Source: Beijerinckiaceae bacterium (GTDB taxonomy: Bacteria > Pseudomonadota > Alphaproteobacteria > Rhizobiales > Beijerinckiaceae). From it: a DNA stretch of 7,213 nucleotides. The notes under the pieces are model-generated. The model saw nothing but the letters and a program-made list of their open reading frames with translations, was not told the DNA's origin and did no database searches. Numbering within the stretch: the first letter of the stretch is position 1; each line of letters begins with the position of its first letter. Shown in pieces: positions 1 through 5,940 of this stretch. Position numbers and translations under genes: made by a program. The DNA lies in NCBI GenBank assembly GCA_947458675.1, contig CANHAW010000102.1, positions 1-7,213 of the forward strand. The letters run 5' to 3'.

Positions 1-158
1 CCAGCCCTGTGGCGCTGCTTTTGTTCGACCGGCGCGATCAGGCCGAGCTTTTTCTGGCGCTCGCCATCCTGCTCTGGTTTCGGCATGTGGAAAATATCCG
101 CCGCCTTCTCAACGGGACAGAGGGACGGATCGGCCAGAAGGGCACTCCCAAGGCCTGA
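1..158 (+). CDS. plsY: Glycerol-3-phosphate acyltransferase PlsY, C-terminal fragment
   Basis: The reading frame is open from the left window edge (first full codon at position 3) to TGA at 156-158, giving the last 51 residues. PlsY is an inner-membrane enzyme that transfers an acyl group from acyl-phosphate to glycerol-3-phosphate, the first acylation step of phospholipid synthesis. Visible here are a hydrophobic helix (AELFLALAILLWF), which fits the last membrane segment, and then the conserved cytoplasmic tail motif HVENIRRLLNGTE with a basic end (RIGQKG). That tail motif is the main basis for the call. The gene lies 77 bp upstream of dprA on the same strand, and plsY-dprA is a common pair in Hyphomicrobiales, often downstream of pyrB and pyrC. 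The start and most of the gene are outside the window, so integrity cannot be judged. Confidence 0.85.
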   Translation, partial: SPVALLLFDRRDQAELFLALAILLWFRHVENIRRLLNGTEGRIGQKGTPKA

Positions 159-169
159 TCGGCCCCAAT

Positions 170-220
170 TGCCGTTACGGCAGTTCCGGTCCAATATGCC
201 GGTGTTGATTTTCTTTTTTC
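170..220 (+). terminator. Possible weak terminator region between plsY and dprA
   Basis: The 77-bp gap holds a short perfect stem (TGCCG 170-174, TTA loop, CGGCA 178-182). The same CGGCA could instead pair with TGCCG at 197-201. A T-rich stretch follows at 205-220. The T-run is not directly behind either stem, so termination would be weak. The two pairings could also simply be chance in G+C-rich DNA. No convincing promoter for dprA is visible in this gap, so read-through from plsY is plausible. Confidence 0.25.
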
Positions 221-235
221 AGCCCGGCTTTTTTC

Positions 236-1483
236 ATGAGACTTTCCGACGCCCAGCGGCTTGATTGGCTGCGCCTCATCCGTAGCGAAAACATCGGCCC
301 GCGCACATTCCGAACGCTCGTCAATCGCTATGGCGGGGCCGGCGCAGCGCTGGAGGCCTTGCCGGATCTGATGCGCAGGGGCGGTCGCCAGATCAAAATT
401 GCCACACGCGAATCCTGCGAGCGCGAATTGGAGGCGATCAATCGTTTTGGTGCGCGCCTTGTCTGCCTTGGCGAGGATGATTTTCCCCTGAGCCTGCGGG
501 CCATAGATGCACCGCCACCGGTTTTATGCGTGCTTGGCGATACGCGTTTTTTTGCACAGGCCAGCGTTGCCATTGTCGGCTCGCGCAATGCTTCTGCCGC
601 CGGCCTTGCCTTTACCGCGCGCATGTCGGCGGAATTGGGTGCGCAGGATTTTGTGATTGTGTCGGGTCTTGCACGCGGCATTGATGCGGCCGCCCATCGT
701 GCCGCTTTGCGCAATGGAACCATTGCCGTGCTGGCAGGCGGTCTCGACCGGATTTATCCCGCAGAGCATGAAGGCCTGGCGCAGGAGATTGCGCAAAACG
801 GCGTGCTGGTGAGCGAAATGCCGCTCGGCTGGGAAGCGCGTGGCCGCGATTTTCCGCGCCGCAATCGGATTGTCTCCGGTCTTTCGCTCGGCACAATCGT
901 GATTGAAGCAGCGCGTCGTTCAGGCTCGCTGATCACAGCGCGTTTTGCTGCCGAACAGGGAAGGGAGGTTTTTGCAGTTCCCGGTTCGCCGCTCGATCCG
1001 CGTGCGGAGGGCGCCAACGATCTTTTGCGTCAGGGTGCAACATTGTGCACATCGAGCGCCGATGTGACCGAGGCGCTCGCACCGATCCTGCGCGATGGAT
1101 TGCCCCAGCCCGGCGGCCTGTTTGAAAATATCGCAGAAAGCCAGGTTGCCGAGCCGCTCTGGGATGAGCTCGATCTTTTTGGCGAGCCTGCGCCAACAAC
1201 CAATGCGGGACATGAAATGGATGAGGATCCAGCACCACCGCTGCATCCTGAAGACAGATCTCCCCGCCGGCGCATTGCGCGTGAGGATGATGGCGATGTT
1301 GCAAAGCGCATTGCTGCGCTGCTCGGCCCATCGCCGGTTCCCGTCGATGATCTGGCACGCCTGAGCGGCGCATCCATTGCGCAGCTGCGCGCCATTCTCC
1401 TCGATCTCGAATTGCAAGGTCGCATCGAGCGGCACGGCGGCAATCTTGTTTCGCGTGTCGCCGGCTCAGCTCATTCGGATTGA
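236..1483 (+). CDS. dprA: DNA-processing protein DprA (Smf family)
   Basis: DprA binds incoming single-stranded DNA in the cytoplasm, protects it and loads RecA during natural transformation. It is also kept in many bacteria not known to be competent. The product is 415 residues. An N-terminal helical, SAM-like region covers about 1-75. A Rossmann-like DNA-binding core (about 105-275) carries GSRNAS (115-120), SGLARGID (143-150), AGGLDRIYP (167-175), [12 protein letters not shown] (206-217) and [17 protein letters not shown] (229-245). A variable, acidic and proline-rich linker (about 285-350) follows, and then a C-terminal winged-helix domain (about 355-408), typical of alphaproteobacterial DprA. 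ATG 236 is chosen because an in-frame stop lies at 206-208 with no other start between and the family N-terminus begins here. No clear Shine-Dalgarno is seen. The 3' end overlaps the convergent gene by 13 bp. In relatives topA commonly follows dprA, but it is absent here. Confidence 0.96.
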   Translation: MRLSDAQRLDWLRLIRSENIGPRTFRTLVNRYGGAGAALEALPDLMRRGGRQIKIATRESCERELEAINRFGARLVCLGEDDFPLSLRAIDAPPPVLCVLGDTRFFAQASVAIVGSRNASAAGLAFTARMSAELGAQDFVIVSGLARGIDAAAHRAALRNGTIAVLAGGLDRIYPAEHEGLAQEIAQNGVLVSEMPLGWEARGRDFPRRNRIVSGLSLGTIVIEAARRSGSLITARFAAEQGREVFAVPGSPLDPRAEGANDLLRQGATLCTSSADVTEALAPILRDGLPQPGGLFENIAESQVAEPLWDELDLFGEPAPTTNAGHEMDEDPAPPLHPEDRSPRRRIAREDDGDVAKRIAALLGPSPVPVDDLARLSGASIAQLRAILLDLELQGRIERHGGNLVSRVAGSAHSD

Positions 1484-1746
1484 TAGGGCGCCTGCAGCGA
1501 AGCGCGTATGCCACCGGGCGGCGGCTCCTTGGCTGCATGCTCGGCTTCATTGCGCGCCATGAGCAGAAAATAGCCCACCAGTTCCAGATCGAGCGTATTG
1601 GCGAGCCGCTCCAATTCGAGCGTCATATTCTGAATGTAACGCAAAGCTTCTGCACGCGGCGTCGAAACCTCGGCAATTGTTTCTTCCCGAGCAGGCGGGA
1701 GCAGGCGCGTGACATTTCCTTCCTCAGGAACAGCGCGTCTGCTCAT
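1471..1746 (-). CDS. Small hypothetical protein, conserved-looking, function unknown
   Basis: A 91-residue product on the minus strand, convergent with dprA and overlapping its 3' end by 13 bp. I do not recognise a named domain. The N-terminal 30 residues look disordered. Residues 31-72 ([10 protein letters not shown]..., [29 protein letters not shown]) are predicted as two amphipathic helices. They resemble the EL-x-x-LA ... LL-x-MA-x-x-EA pattern of short hypothetical proteins common in Hyphomicrobiales; this is from memory and was not searched. A proline/glycine-rich tail follows. There is no signal peptide or true membrane helix. The start at 1746 is preferred because GAGG (complement of 1755-1758) sits 8 nt upstream. 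An in-frame ATG at 1773 would add nine residues (MRRNHEAKP) encoded entirely by a tandem repeat. Coding is supported by the helical periodicity and by the ribosome site, but not proven. Confidence 0.65.
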   Translation of the reverse strand: MSRRAVPEEGNVTRLLPPAREETIAEVSTPRAEALRYIQNMTLELERLANTLDLELVGYFLLMARNEAEHAAKEPPPGGIRASLQAPYQSE

Positions 1747-1796
1747 GGGTTTCGCCTCATGGTTTCGTCTCATGGGTTGCGTCTCATGGGTTTCGT
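1742..1796. repeat. Four-copy 14-bp tandem repeat at the start of the small hypothetical gene
   Basis: Four adjacent units of consensus CTCATGGGTTTCGT (plus strand) occupy 1742-1755, 1756-1768 (one base shorter), 1769-1782 and 1783-1796. On the minus strand each unit reads ACGAAACCCATGAG, so each contains an ATG followed by a GAG(G/A)-type purine stretch. The ATGs at 1746 and 1773 are in the frame of the downstream gene. Those at 1760 and 1787 are not. The array therefore supplies both the likely ribosome-binding sequence and the start codon of the small gene. Confidence 0.85.
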
Positions 1797-1900
1797 CGCT
1801 TGCTTTGGGGCATTTGTTAACTGAAACCTAGCACAACCGCGCATGTGTTCCAGTGCGAAAAACATCGAATACGGTTGTATTTTTCACATTGGACAACCTG

Positions 1901-1924
1901 CCGTTGCGTCATCCTCCGCAACGG
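1901..1924. promoter_or_regulatory. Perfect 8-bp inverted repeat upstream of the secreted-protein gene
   Basis: CCGTTGCG (1901-1908) and CGCAACGG (1917-1924) are exact reverse complements separated by 8 bp. The element lies 51 bp upstream of the ATG at 1976. No T-run follows, so it is not an intrinsic terminator. It could be an operator for a dimeric regulator or a hairpin in the 5' leader. No clear -35/-10 pair was found in 1747-1975, so the promoter position relative to this element is unknown. The rest of this 229-bp divergent region shows only the tandem repeat and short AT-rich patches. Confidence 0.45.
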
Positions 1925-1963
1925 AACTTCCACGACGGCGCTGAATTTTACCGCACGCCCGAT

Positions 1964-1968
1964 GGAGG
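1964..1968 (+). promoter_or_regulatory. Shine-Dalgarno site fixing the start of the secreted-protein gene
   Basis: GGAGG lies 7 nt before ATG 1976, an ideal match and spacing. It decides the start in favour of 1976 over the in-frame ATG at 1853. The 1853 start has no ribosome site and would bury the signal peptide behind 41 residues. Confidence 0.8.
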
Positions 1969-1975
1969 TTTTCAC

Positions 1976-2626
1976 ATGATCTGCTCAGCACCGGAAAAAA
2001 TCGGATTGGCGATTGGAGCCACTTTATTGTGCTTCTCGATCGTGCCTGCGAGTGCAGCACCGACGGGCATTGCGCCTGCCAAAATTGTCGCGCTCGATTC
2101 CCCCTTGATCGATGTTCAATATCGCGGCCACGCCGGCCAAGGCGCGCGGCATGTCACTGTGACGCGTCATTCCGGCAGCCGCAGCACTTATCGTGGCGGC
2201 CATTATTATCGTCATGGAAATTATCACAACGATTTCTGGCCGGCTGCTGCAGCGCTGGGATTATTTGGCGGCATTGTCGGCGCAATTGCTGCGAGCAGCT
2301 ATGATGATGATCCCTATTATGGCTATACTTATCCGGTGAGTTACGGTTACGGCTATCCGGTCAATTATGGTTATGACTGGGGCTATCCCTATGATTACTC
2401 TTATGCCCAGCCGGTTTATTATGGTGGCTATTATGGGGGTTATCGTCCGCGTGCGCGCGTTGTGAACCGCCATGTCTATACGAATGCCCGTTACGTGCAT
2501 CGCGCAGCTTATGCGGGGCATCGGCAATTTGTGACCCGCGCGGGCGTTGCCGGTCCGCGCACAGGTGTTGTCAATCGTGGTGTCGTCAATCGCGGCGCCG
2601 TTCATCGTGGCGCCGTCCATCGCTGA
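1976..2626 (+). CDS. Predicted exported Tyr/Gly-rich protein with glycine-zipper-like segment
   Basis: A 216-residue protein of unknown function. Residues 1-28 form a Sec-type signal peptide: MICSAPEK, a hydrophobic core, and an SIVPASAA cleavage region. No lipobox is seen, because the cysteine at 19 follows LL. Residues 50-86 are rich in His, Arg, Gly and Tyr. Residues 88-106 form a hydrophobic stretch with small-residue spacing (G95, G98, G99, G102: LGLFGGIVGAIAA), resembling glycine-zipper segments. Residues 109-156 are low-complexity Tyr/Gly/Pro (YGY, YPV, GGYYGGY). A basic C-terminus ends in two GVVNR and two GAVHR pentapeptides (197-216). This make-up is typical of small envelope or surface proteins of Hyphomicrobiales, though I cannot assign a family. 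The GGAGG ribosome site and the terminator 27 bp downstream suggest a single-gene transcript. A periplasmic or outer-envelope structural role is inference only. Confidence 0.8.
   Translation: MICSAPEKIGLAIGATLLCFSIVPASAAPTGIAPAKIVALDSPLIDVQYRGHAGQGARHVTVTRHSGSRSTYRGGHYYRHGNYHNDFWPAAAALGLFGGIVGAIAASSYDDDPYYGYTYPVSYGYGYPVNYGYDWGYPYDYSYAQPVYYGGYYGGYRPRARVVNRHVYTNARYVHRAAYAGHRQFVTRAGVAGPRTGVVNRGVVNRGAVHRGAVHR
2564..2623 (+). repeat. Four tandem 15-bp units encoding C-terminal GVVNR/GAVHR repeats
   Basis: Four 15-bp units (2564-2578, 2579-2593, 2594-2608, 2609-2623) end directly at the TGA stop. Units 1-2 encode GVVNR and units 3-4 encode GAVHR. Within each pair the DNA differs only at third-codon positions, and between pairs the change is V to A and N to H. 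This pattern fits stepwise in-frame duplication. Confidence 0.9.
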
Positions 2627-2648
2627 CGCAGAGACGGGCCAGAAAAGA

Positions 2649-3158
2649 TCAGAACCCTTCGTCTTCGGATGAAGGGTTTTTTTCTTGCGCCATGCGCGCC
2701 ATGCGGTCGAGCGCGCCTTGCAGTATATAGGCTGCCGCCATGCGATCGACGACTTCGGCGCGTTTGGCGCGTGAGGCATCCTGTTCGATGAGGGAGCGGG
2801 TCACGGCTGCGGTTGACAGGCGCTCATCCCAATAGGCGACCGGCAGCGAGATGAAATTCGTCAGATTGCGAACGAAAGCACGCGTGGCTTGAACGCGCGG
2901 TCCCTCGCTTCCGTCCATATTGAGCGGCAGGCCGATGACGAGTGCGTGAACCTCATGCTTTTTGGCAAGCTCGGCCAGGCGCGCGACATCCTGCGAATAT
3001 TTCACCCGGCGGATGGTCTCGAGCGGGCCGGCAAATCGGCGCTCCACATCCGAGACAGCAATGCCAATGGTTTTTGTGCCGAGATCGAGTCCAAACAGCC
3101 GCGCCTGTCGGGGCAGGCGGTCGAGCAGGGTCTGAAGATCGAGGACTTCTGTGGGCAT
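2649..3158 (-). CDS. ruvX: RuvX/YqgF family putative Holliday-junction resolvase / pre-16S rRNA nuclease
   Basis: The product is 169 residues with an RNase H-like fold. Family members have been described both as putative Holliday-junction resolvases and, for E. coli YqgF, as the nuclease that matures the 5' end of 16S rRNA. Signature blocks are FGLDLGTKTIGIAVSD (22-37, catalytic Asp25), VIGLPLNMDGSEGPRV (74-89), YWDERLSTAAV (109-119) and VVDRMAAAYILQ (136-147, acidic Asp138). All expected acidic residues are present. ATG 3158 is chosen because AGG lies 7 nt upstream and the family N-terminus follows. A longer in-frame start at 3269 would run through the neighbouring gene's start and encode an unrelated Arg-rich leader. 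The gene is divergent from the UPF0173 gene (100-bp gap) and convergent with the exported-protein gene, whose terminator it contains. Proximity to gatCAB is common in Hyphomicrobiales. Confidence 0.93.
   Translation of the reverse strand: MPTEVLDLQTLLDRLPRQARLFGLDLGTKTIGIAVSDVERRFAGPLETIRRVKYSQDVARLAELAKKHEVHALVIGLPLNMDGSEGPRVQATRAFVRNLTNFISLPVAYWDERLSTAAVTRSLIEQDASRAKRAEVVDRMAAAYILQGALDRMARMAQEKNPSSEDEGF
2653..2683 (+). terminator. Strong rho-independent terminator with UUCG tetraloop
   Basis: AACCCTTCGTC (2653-2663) pairs with GATGAAGGGTT (2668-2678) as an 11-bp stem with one G-U pair. The loop is TTCG closed by C-G, the unusually stable cUUCGg tetraloop. Seven T residues run from 2677 to 2683. 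It ends transcription of the exported-protein gene. The whole element lies within the last codons of the convergent ruvX (residues KNPSSEDEGF). In the minus direction the stem also forms, but the following bases (CTGATCTTTTCT) give a poorer U-tract, so it is probably efficient in one direction only. Confidence 0.9.
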
Positions 3159-3201
3159 GCTTTCGCCTAGCACGGACGGGCGTGCGCGCAAACAAGCCCT
3201 T

Positions 3202-3249
3202 GCTCCTTGGCGCGCAGCCACTAAGTTTCGGCTCCGGGAAACAAGGAGC
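3202..3249 (+). promoter_or_regulatory. Inverted repeat that could cover the UPF0173 gene ribosome site
   Basis: GCTCCTTG (3202-3209) is the exact reverse complement of CAAGGAGC (3242-3249), which contains the AAGGAG Shine-Dalgarno (3243-3248) of the gene starting at 3259. A nearer GCTCC (3231-3235) can pair with GGAGC (3245-3249) through a 9-nt loop. Either pairing would hide the ribosome site if transcription starts upstream of the element. The Shine-Dalgarno itself is clear; the regulatory role is inference. No promoter could be placed with confidence in this 100-bp divergent gap. Confidence 0.35.
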
Positions 3250-3258
3250 GCGCGCCCC

Positions 3259-3957
3259 ATGAAACTCACCTGGCTCAGTCATTCCGCGTTTCGTCTGGAG
3301 ATCGGCTCGTCCATTGTCCTGATCGATCCGTTCCTGTCGGGCAATCCGGCCTTCACGGGCGATATCGACCAAGCGACCAAGGGCGCGACCCATATCGTCC
3401 TCACCCATGGCCATGACGACCATATCGGCGACAGCGCGGCCATTGCGCAAAAGAGCGGCGCGCAGGTGATCTCCAATTATGAGATCTGCATGTATCTGGC
3501 CGGGCAGGGTGTGCAGAATATCAATCCCGGCAATACCGGCGGCACGGTCGATTGCGGCGGGTTCACGGTGAGCTTCACGCAGGCCCTGCATTCATCCGGC
3601 ACGGTGAAGGATGGCCAATCCATCTATCTGGGCAATCCGATGGGCATCGTCATCAAGGCGCCGGGCGAGAAGACGCTTTATCATATGGGCGACACCGATA
3701 TTTTCGGCGATATGGCGCTGATCGACGAGATCCACGCGCCGAAAATCGGCCTTGTGCCGATTGGCGACCGTTTCACCATGGGCCCGCAGACCGCCGCGCT
3801 TGCCGTCAGGCGCTATTTTCATTTCGACACGGTCGTGCCCATGCATTTCGGTACATTTCCGTTGCTTACGGGCAAGGCGCCCGATTTCGCCGCCGCTCTC
3901 CAGGGCTCGCCCACCAAGGTTCATGTGCCGTCATTCGGCGTGGCGATGGAATTTTGA
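3259..3957 (+). CDS. UPF0173 family metal-dependent hydrolase (MBL fold)
   Basis: A 232-residue cytoplasmic protein with no signal peptide. It has the metallo-beta-lactamase fold of the UPF0173 (YtkL-like) family, whose physiological substrate is not established. Visible motifs are MKLTWLSHSAFRLE at the N-terminus, IDPFLSGNP (22-30) and the metal-binding THGHDDHIGD (49-58; His50, His52, Asp54, His55). Further ligands are His111 (ALHSSG), Asp145 (HMGDTDIF) and His196 (VPMHFGTF). All expected metal ligands are present and the length matches the family. ATG 3259 is chosen over the in-frame ATG at 3151 because AAGGAG stands 10 nt upstream and the conserved MKLTWLSHSAF start is typical. In many Hyphomicrobiales this gene sits between ruvX and gatC, as here, but a functional link with amidotransferase is not known. 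A weak hairpin follows the stop. Confidence 0.92.
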   Translation: MKLTWLSHSAFRLEIGSSIVLIDPFLSGNPAFTGDIDQATKGATHIVLTHGHDDHIGDSAAIAQKSGAQVISNYEICMYLAGQGVQNINPGNTGGTVDCGGFTVSFTQALHSSGTVKDGQSIYLGNPMGIVIKAPGEKTLYHMGDTDIFGDMALIDEIHAPKIGLVPIGDRFTMGPQTAALAVRRYFHFDTVVPMHFGTFPLLTGKAPDFAAALQGSPTKVHVPSFGVAMEF

Positions 3958-3970
3958 TTGCCGGTCCGGT

Positions 3971-3996
3971 CGGGGCGGCCTTTGGCGGCCCCGTTT
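3971..3996 (+). terminator. Weak terminator-like hairpin between the hydrolase gene and gatC
   Basis: CGGGGC (3971-3976) pairs with GCCCCG (3988-3993). After a single G-G mismatch, GCC (3978-3980) pairs with GGC (3984-3986) around a TTT loop. Only three T residues follow, so as an intrinsic terminator it is weak. It may partly separate the hydrolase transcript from the gatC promoter that begins in its tail. Confidence 0.45.
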
Positions 3997-4023
3997 GCCT
4001 CTGCAAAGGCCCCGGTGCTATAG
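3995..4023 (+). promoter_or_regulatory. Putative sigma-70-type promoter of gatCAB
   Basis: TTGCCT (3995-4000) and CTATAG (4018-4023) are separated by exactly 17 bp. They match the alphaproteobacterial housekeeping pattern (TTGAC-like -35, CTATAT-like -10). A start near 4030 would give a leader of roughly 27 nt with GGAG (4048-4051) 5 nt before the gatC ATG. The -35 overlaps the tail of the preceding hairpin. No transcript data support it; the match is by eye. Confidence 0.55.
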
Positions 4024-4056
4024 GGCAGCCCTGTCTCTAAACCCTCCGGAGCGACC

Positions 4057-4344
4057 ATGTCCGTCGACCAGGCCACTGTCCGCCGCATCGCGCATCTCGC
4101 GCGCATCGCCGTGCGCGAAGAAGAGGTGGCGCATCTTCAGCAGGAGCTCAACGCCATTCTCGCTTTCGTCGAGGAATTGAATGCGATCGATGTCGCAGGC
4201 GTCGAGCCCATGACATCCGTCATTCCCATGCGCCTGCCCTTGCGCGTCGATGAAGTGACCGATCAGGCCGGCCCCGAGAAAATCACGCAAAATGCGCCGG
4301 GTGCCGAGGATCACTTCTTCACCGTTCCGAAAGTGGTCGAATAA
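4057..4344 (+). CDS. gatC: Asp-tRNA(Asn)/Glu-tRNA(Gln) amidotransferase subunit C
   Basis: A 95-residue small subunit of the cytoplasmic GatCAB complex. GatC wraps around the GatA-GatB interface and stabilises the enzyme rather than catalysing. The sequence shows the family pattern: an N-terminal helix [17 protein letters not shown] (3-19), a second helix with [19 protein letters not shown] (27-45), then VEPMTSVIP (49-57), LRVDEVTD (62-69) and the C-terminal FFTVPKVVE (87-95). Length and both ends match full-length GatC. The ATG at 4057 has GGAG a few bases upstream. It is the first gene behind the candidate promoter at 3995-4023. Its stop TAA is followed after one base by the gatA ATG, so translation of gatA is probably coupled to gatC. 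Confidence 0.96.
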   Translation: MSVDQATVRRIAHLARIAVREEEVAHLQQELNAILAFVEELNAIDVAGVEPMTSVIPMRLPLRVDEVTDQAGPEKITQNAPGAEDHFFTVPKVVE

Positions 4345-4345
4345 A

Positions 4346-5866
4346 ATGACCGATCTGACCAAACTCACGCTCGCTGAAGCCCGCGACGCCGTCGCCTCCC
4401 GCAAAATCTCCTCCGTCGAACTGACGAGCGCTCATCTGGGCGCGATGGAAAAAGCGCGCGACCTGAATGCTTTTGTTGTCGAGACGCCGGAGAAAGCGCT
4501 CGCCATGGCCAAGGCCGCCGATGCACGCGTTGCATCGGGCACGGCTGGCCCGCTGGAAGGTTTGCCGCTGGCCATCAAGGATCTCTATGCGACAGAGGGC
4601 GTGCATATGCAGGCCTGTTCGCACATTCTCGATGGCTTCAAGCCGCCTTACGAATCCACTGTCACGAGCCAATTGTGGCGCGATGGTGCGGTCATGCTCG
4701 GCAAGCTCAACATGGATGAATTCGCCATGGGCTCGTCGAATGAGACATCTTATTACGGGCCTGTGGCCTCGCCCTGGCTGCCGCCCGATTGGGATGAGCA
4801 GAAGGGTCGCGCCGCATTGAAGGGCGACAAGAAGGGCCTGCTTGTGCCCGGTGGCTCATCGGGCGGCTCAGCCTCGGCCGTTGCCGCACATCTGTGTCTG
4901 GGCGCAACCGCAACCGATACAGGCGGGTCGATCCGTCAGCCGGCAGCTTTCACCGGCACGGTCGGCATCAAGCCGACCTATGGGCGCTGCTCGCGCTGGG
5001 GCGTTGCGGCTTTCGCATCTTCGCTCGATCAGGCCGGTCCGATTGCGCGCAATGTGCGCGATTGCGCCATTATGATGCGCTCCATGGCCGGTTACGATCC
5101 CAAGGATTCCACCAGCGTGAATGCGCCCGTGCCCGATTACGAGGCTGCGGTGGGTGCCTCCATCAAGGGCAAGAAGATCGGCATTCCGAAAGAATATCGC
5201 ATCGAGGGAATGCCCGCCGAGATCGAGGCACTCTGGCAGAAGGGGATCGAATGGCTGCGCGCCGCGGGCGCGGAGATCGTCGATATTTCGCTGCCCTATA
5301 CCAAGACCGCGCTGCCTGCTTATTACATTGTCGCCCCCGCCGAGGCCTCGTCCAATCTCGCCCGCTATGACGGCGTGCGCTATGGCCTGCGGGTTCCCGG
5401 CAAAGACATCCAGTCCATGTATGAGAATACGCGGGCCGAGGGTTTTGGGCGCGAAGTGCGCCGGCGCATCATGATCGGCACCTATGTTCTCTCGGCCGGC
5501 TATTACGATGCCTATTATGTGCGCGCGCAGAAAATCCGGACGCTGATCAAGCGGGATTTCGAAAACGCCTATCAGGCCGGCATTGACGCCATATTGACGC
5601 CGGCCACGCCCTCTGCCGCCTTCGGCATCGGCGAAAAGGGATCGGCCGACCCTGTCGAAATGTATCTCAACGACGTTTTCACCGTGACTGTGAACATGGC
5701 CGGATTGCCGGGCCTTGCTGTGCCGGGTGGCCTGTCCTCACAAGGGCTGCCGCTCGGTCTGCAATTGATCGGCCGCCCGTTCGATGAAGAGACTTTGTTC
5801 TCTGTCGCCGAGGTCATTGAGCAATCGGCCGGGCGGATCGATCTGCCGAAGGCCTGGTGGGCGTAA
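4346..5866 (+). CDS. gatA: Asp-tRNA(Asn)/Glu-tRNA(Gln) amidotransferase subunit A
   Basis: A 506-residue amidase-signature enzyme that hydrolyses glutamine and passes the ammonia through a channel to GatB. The Ser-cisSer-Lys triad is intact: Lys78 (LAIKDL), Ser171 in PGGSSGGSA (168-176) and nucleophile Ser195 in [10 protein letters not shown] (191-200). The C-terminal half shows typical blocks, including [24 protein letters not shown] and [11 protein letters not shown]. Between residues 141 and 167 the segment with [21 protein letters not shown] is longer than I expect. The Lys-to-cisSer distance is 93 residues against 75 in Staphylococcus aureus GatA (Lys79, Ser154), while cisSer-to-Ser is 24 in both. 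ATG 4346 is chosen because it lies one base after the gatC stop. The in-frame ATG at 4292 is inside gatC and adds non-homologous residues. It belongs to the gatCAB transcript. Confidence 0.97.
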   Translation: MTDLTKLTLAEARDAVASRKISSVELTSAHLGAMEKARDLNAFVVETPEKALAMAKAADARVASGTAGPLEGLPLAIKDLYATEGVHMQACSHILDGFKPPYESTVTSQLWRDGAVMLGKLNMDEFAMGSSNETSYYGPVASPWLPPDWDEQKGRAALKGDKKGLLVPGGSSGGSASAVAAHLCLGATATDTGGSIRQPAAFTGTVGIKPTYGRCSRWGVAAFASSLDQAGPIARNVRDCAIMMRSMAGYDPKDSTSVNAPVPDYEAAVGASIKGKKIGIPKEYRIEGMPAEIEALWQKGIEWLRAAGAEIVDISLPYTKTALPAYYIVAPAEASSNLARYDGVRYGLRVPGKDIQSMYENTRAEGFGREVRRRIMIGTYVLSAGYYDAYYVRAQKIRTLIKRDFENAYQAGIDAILTPATPSAAFGIGEKGSADPVEMYLNDVFTVTVNMAGLPGLAVPGGLSSQGLPLGLQLIGRPFDEETLFSVAEVIEQSAGRIDLPKAWWA

Positions 5867-5940
5867 CGCGCGCCGTTCTTGCCGACGCGCCTTATTATAT
5901 CATGTGAGTGGCTGCCATTGCCGCCAAACCGGGGTTCATC
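5867..5940 (+). other. gatA-gatB intergenic gap
   Basis: This 74-bp spacer holds a short GCGCG...CGCGC hairpin (about 5868-5890) and an AT-rich patch TTATTATAT (5892-5900). That patch resembles a -10 element, but I find no -35 at a proper distance. GGGG at 5931-5934 is a modest ribosome site for gatB. Read-through from gatA is the simplest view. Confidence 0.4.

Noticed and set aside
1742..1796. The tandem repeat as a CRISPR array
   Set aside because: Units are 14 bp and directly adjacent with no spacers, and no cas genes are present.
1853..1975. Upstream in-frame extension of the exported-protein gene
   Set aside because: The extension has no Shine-Dalgarno, would place 41 residues before a clear signal peptide, and the ideal GGAGG at 1964-1968 supports ATG 1976.
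2261..2779. Ile-rich 172-codon minus-strand frame opposite the exported-protein gene
   Set aside because: Its runs of Ile and Thr are the reverse complement of the Tyr/Gly-rich codons (TAT, GGT) on the plus strand, so it is a composition shadow.
3151..3258. N-terminal extension of the UPF0173 hydrolase to 3151
   Set aside because: It overlaps the ruvX start, lacks a ribosome site and adds non-family sequence before the conserved MKLTWLSH start.
3159..3269. N-terminal extension of ruvX to 3269
   Set aside because: It would cross the start of the divergent hydrolase gene and adds an Arg-rich leader unlike the family. AGG 7 nt before 3158 supports the shorter form.
5891..5903. TTATTATAT as a -10 element of a separate gatB promoter
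   Set aside because: The nearest -35-like hexamer (TTGCCG, 5879-5884) is only about 10 bp away, too close for a functional pair.
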